A stretch of DNA of 9,399 nt from Niveispirillum sp. (lineage in GTDB: Bacteria > Pseudomonadota > Alphaproteobacteria > Azospirillales > Azospirillaceae). Every line of letters starts with the position of its first letter. Position 1 is the stretch's first letter. The stretch is taken from positions 1-9,399 of the forward strand of contig JAEMSB010000134.1 in the NCBI GenBank assembly GCA_016463045.1, read 5' to 3'. A program made the translations under genes and the position numbers. Positions 8,038 through 9,399 of this stretch are shown here, piece after piece. The notes beneath the pieces were generated by a model. The model was not told the origin of the DNA. It saw nothing but the letters and a program-made list of their open reading frames with translations, and searched no databases.

Positions 8038-8066
8038 GGATAGCCCCCCGCCCGCGTCGCCGTCAA
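8038..8066 (-). promoter_or_regulatory. Sigma-70-type promoter for the minus-strand glycan block
   Basis: On the minus strand, TTGACG (8066 down to 8061) is followed after exactly 17 bases by CTATCC (8043 down to 8038). This is close to the alphaproteobacterial housekeeping pattern CTTGAC-N17-CTATAT. Transcription would start near 8031, leaving a leader of about 22 bases with the AAGGG ribosome site before the ATG at 8009. The spacer is very G-rich. Spacing, position and leader length all agree, although no expression data are available. Confidence 0.6.
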
Positions 8067-8147
8067 CGCGCCTCACAGTCCCGCGTCGCAGCAATTTTTA
8101 CGAATCATTGAGCATTTTTGTGCGGGTGCGCGGGGGTGCTCAGGCGC

Positions 8148-8164
8148 GCCGCCGCTGCGGCGGC
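8148..8164. repeat. GC-rich perfect inverted repeat (hairpin)
   Basis: GCCGCCG-CTG-CGGCGGC, a seven-base perfect stem with a three-base loop, followed on the plus strand by only TTT before CATGGG. It could be a weak terminator for any plus-strand transcript arriving from the left, or a structural element. The U run is too short for a confident intrinsic terminator, and no plus-strand gene lies immediately to its left. Confidence 0.4.
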
Positions 8165-8230
8165 TTTCATGGGACACCGGCAAATTTTGCTGGCCTCGTG
8201 TTGCGAAAATGGCACACTCGGAAGGCGATG

Positions 8231-8248
8231 AAAATTATTAAATTAAAT
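8231..8248. promoter_or_regulatory. 18-bp pure A/T tract
   Basis: Eighteen consecutive A or T bases in a GC-rich setting, about 380 bases upstream of the repeat-protein start. Such tracts attract nucleoid-associated or MucR/Ros-type regulators in alphaproteobacteria and can act as bendable or UP-type elements. No good -35/-10 pair is aligned with it, so its role is inferred from composition only. Confidence 0.3.
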
Positions 8249-8403
8249 CAATGCTTTGCGAGACGGTCTTCAAGTGCGCCAAATCAACAGCGACCTCATG
8301 TTAGTGAGTTGCTGAACTTTTGGGAATCCGCCGTATCGCTTTCGCCAAATTGCCTCTTGCGCGGCGTTGTTCCCTCGCATAAAGAACCTAATGCGCAACT
8401 GGT

Positions 8404-8431
8404 GCAAACGTTCAGGACGGTTCAGCAAACG
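8404..8431 (+). repeat. Helically phased short direct repeats
   Basis: GCAAACG occurs at 8404-8410 and again at 8425-8431, a spacing of 21 bases (two helical turns). Between and overlapping them, GTTCAG occurs at 8410-8415 and 8420-8425, a spacing of 10 bases (one turn). The composite resembles a tandem binding site for a regulator contacting one face of the helix. It lies in the presumed control region of the downstream repeat-protein gene. No known regulator consensus was recognised. Confidence 0.35.
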
Positions 8432-8470
8432 AGCAAATTCACTTTCACACATGGTCGTTGTTTCCGCGGT

Positions 8471-8550
8471 GTGCGGTCGACCACTGAGGCCGCACGGTCT
8501 TCCAACTGCCATATGCAACTGGGTTTCCGGTTGCGATTTGCCCTTTGGGC
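8471..8550 (+). promoter_or_regulatory. Series of stem-loops in presumed 5' leader
   Basis: Three inverted repeats follow one another: GTGCGG (8471-8476) with CCGCAC (8490-8495); GCAACTGG (8515-8522) with CCGGTTGC (8527-8534), eight pairs including one G-U and a four-base loop; and GCCC-TTT-GGGC (8540-8550). A further weaker pairing, AGTTG (8574-8578) with CAACT (8604-8608), ends just before the ribosome site at 8612. If transcribed, this would be a structured leader that could stabilise the mRNA or modulate translation. No known riboswitch family was recognised. Confidence 0.4.
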
Positions 8551-8611
8551 TCGGTGTTGTTCCTACCTGAGTAAGTTGTACCAGTCAGGCGCTGCCTAAT
8601 AGCCAACTCAC

Positions 8612-8616
8612 GGAGA
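8612..8616 (+). promoter_or_regulatory. Ribosome binding site of the repeat-protein gene
   Basis: GGAGA, eight bases before the ATG at 8625, is a clear Shine-Dalgarno match. It fixes the start of the downstream open frame, which otherwise has no stop within the window. Confidence 0.75.
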
Positions 8617-8624
8617 ATCCTACG

Positions 8625-9399
8625 ATGGCTCTCAATTCGCGTCTCGTCTTCAACGAGACTTATTATCTGGCTCAGAACCCGGACGTTAAGAACGCGATTG
8701 GTAAGGTTCTGGACGCTGCTGGGACGAAGTTCACCTCTGGTCTGGATCACTTCACCCGCGCTGGCGCTGCTGAGGGTCGTGTCGCTACTCCGCTGTTCAA
8801 TGTTGACGCTTACAAGGCGAACAACCCGGATCTGGCTGAAGCTGGCATCACCACCGACGCTGCTCTGCGCGCTCACTTCTATGCCTATGGCGCCGCCGAG
8901 GGCCGTATCGCCCTGTCGACCCAGGTCTTCAACCTGGACTACTACAAGGCCAACAATCAGGATCTGGTCGACGCCGGCCTGACCGACGCTCAGATCGTCC
9001 GTCACTTCTACGAGTACGGCGCCGCTGAAGGCCGCCAGGCGACCGTGAACTTCTCCGTGGCCGCTTATAAGGCTGCCAACTCTGATCTGGCTGGCCTGAG
9101 CGACAGCGTTGCTCGCGCCCACTGGTACACCTACGGTGCCGGCGAAGGCCGCGCTTTCCCGCAGCTGGCTCAGTCGTTCAGCGTCGATCCGGCCGCGATC
9201 ACCGTGACCGAAGGCAATGCCCTGACCTTCACGGTCACCGCCGCTCTGCCGGTAACCGCTGCGACCTCCTTCACGTTCAACGTGACGGGTGACACCAATG
9301 GTGGCAATCTGACCGCTACCACGGCCACCGACTTTGTCGGCGTCACCGGTACCGTGACGATCGCTGCTGGTTCGTCGACCGCCACCTTCACCATCACCC
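8625..9399 (+). CDS. Surface/S-layer-like protein: four HF-x3-G-x2-EGR repeats plus Calx-beta domain (3' end missing)
   Basis: The frame is open from 8625 to the window end, giving 258 residues of a longer protein. It starts MALNSRLVFNETYYLAQNPD, without an N-terminal signal peptide. Four modules follow, at residues 9-52, 58-94, 102-137 and 143-176. Each begins F-N/S-x3-Y-x2-N-x-D-L/V and ends H-F/W-x3-G-A-x-EGR. From residue 185 there is a Calx-beta domain: ITVTEGNALTFTV, then TATTATDF, then GTVTIAAGSSTATFTIT. The combination of no Sec signal, Gly/Ala/Thr-rich composition and calcium-binding-type domains suggests type I secretion through a C-terminal signal beyond the window and a role as an S-layer, adhesin or RTX-like surface protein; that is inference. 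EGR-ending modules of this kind are, from memory, common in alphaproteobacterial and cyanobacterial extracellular proteins, with no settled function. Strong ribosome site, preferred codons and a long leader point to high expression. Alanine codons switch sharply from GCT to GCC near 8880. Confidence 0.8.
   Translation, partial: MALNSRLVFNETYYLAQNPDVKNAIGKVLDAAGTKFTSGLDHFTRAGAAEGRVATPLFNVDAYKANNPDLAEAGITTDAALRAHFYAYGAAEGRIALSTQVFNLDYYKANNQDLVDAGLTDAQIVRHFYEYGAAEGRQATVNFSVAAYKAANSDLAGLSDSVARAHWYTYGAGEGRAFPQLAQSFSVDPAAITVTEGNALTFTVTAALPVTAATSFTFNVTGDTNGGNLTATTATDFVGVTGTVTIAAGSSTATFTIT
8649..9152 (+). repeat. Four tandem protein repeats (NPDL...HFxxxGxxEGR module)
   Basis: Repeat units lie at 8649-8780, 8796-8906, 8928-9035 and 9051-9152, separated by short linkers of 5-7 residues. 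The shared core is an aromatic-rich start (FNVDAYKANNPDL in unit 2, FNLDYYKANNQDL in unit 3) and an end of the form HFYxYGAAEGR. Unit 1 is longest, with an insert of about eight residues before HFTRAGAAEGR. Unit 4 is most divergent, with HW for HF and GAGEGR. DNA identity between units is modest, so this is an old protein-level duplication, not a fresh DNA repeat. Confidence 0.85.

Larger units (their letters stand above)
8067..8624. other. Long divergent intergenic region and leader of the repeat-protein gene
   Basis: About 560 bases without a convincing gene. Base composition is visibly more AT-rich than in the flanking genes. It contains a GC-rich hairpin (8148-8164), an 18-bp tract of only A and T (8231-8248), phased direct repeats (8404-8431) and a chain of stem-loops (8471-8550). 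A weak promoter candidate for the plus-strand gene is CTTGCG at 8356-8361, 16 bases, then CATAAA at 8378-8383. If it is used, the leader would be over 200 bases. Open frames crossing the region (for example plus 8108-8599, and minus 8518-8270) have codon use unlike the neighbouring genes, no good ribosome site and no recognisable domain. Confidence 0.6.

Noticed and set aside
8148..8167. Hairpin followed by TTT as an intrinsic terminator
   Set aside because: The U run is only three bases and no plus-strand gene ends nearby, so it was kept only as an inverted repeat.
8270..8518. 82-residue minus-strand open frame
   Set aside because: No ribosome site or domain was recognised, and it overlaps the inverted and direct repeats; it is probably a chance frame.
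8108..8599. 163-residue plus-strand open frame in the intergenic region, with an internal ATG at 8228
   Set aside because: Cys/Arg/Ser-rich sequence with no family resemblance and third-position base use unlike neighbouring genes. The only nearby ribosome-like sequence (GGAAGG before 8228) is just two bases from the ATG. A small, poorly expressed gene cannot be wholly excluded.
8445..9122. 225-residue minus-strand open frame opposite the repeat gene
   Set aside because: It runs antisense through the strongly patterned EGR-module gene, whose plus-strand repeats and ribosome site identify the true strand.
1..9399. tRNA, rRNA, insertion sequence, CRISPR array or phage attachment site
   Set aside because: No cloverleaf-like sequence, transposase gene, regular spacer-repeat array or terminal inverted repeats were seen on either strand.

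Overview
The window comes from a GC-rich genome whose codon use, promoter style (TTGACG-N17-CTATCC) and gene families fit an alphaproteobacterium, perhaps of the Rhodospirillales/Azospirillum type. The taxonomic guess is inference; no rRNA or other marker gene is present.

Positions 1-4437, plus strand, hold an exopolysaccharide assembly operon. It contains the C-terminal part of a YjbH-family outer-membrane protein, a Wzz-type polysaccharide co-polymerase, a family 2 glycosyltransferase with a degenerate DxD site, and an O-antigen ligase/Wzy-type polymerase. The last three genes are joined by two 4-base ATGA overlaps. Positions 4442-8009, minus strand, converge on it with only 4 bases between the stop codons. 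Read in its own direction this block encodes a GT2 glycosyltransferase, a Wzx-type flippase and a second, rhamnosyltransferase-like GT2. A good sigma-70-type promoter lies just upstream of the first of these. Together the two halves supply most of a Wzx/Wzy-dependent pathway: sugar addition, flipping, polymerisation, length control and an outer-membrane factor. An initiating phosphoglycosyltransferase and a Wza-type exporter are not in the window.

Positions 8010-8624 form a long divergent intergenic region. Beyond the minus-strand promoter it has an 18-bp pure A/T tract, helically phased direct repeats and several stem-loops. It leads into a plus-strand gene (8625 to the window end) that begins with a strong ribosome binding site. 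That gene encodes four copies of an 'F-x-x-x-Y-x-x-N-x-D-L ... H-F-x-x-x-G-x-x-E-G-R' module followed by a Calx-beta domain, with no N-terminal signal peptide. It looks like the start of a large, abundantly made, type I-secreted surface or S-layer-like protein.

The most interesting parts are this repeat protein, its structured leader, and an abrupt change in alanine codon use inside its second repeat. The polysaccharide genes are recognisable families in a fairly conventional, if split, arrangement.
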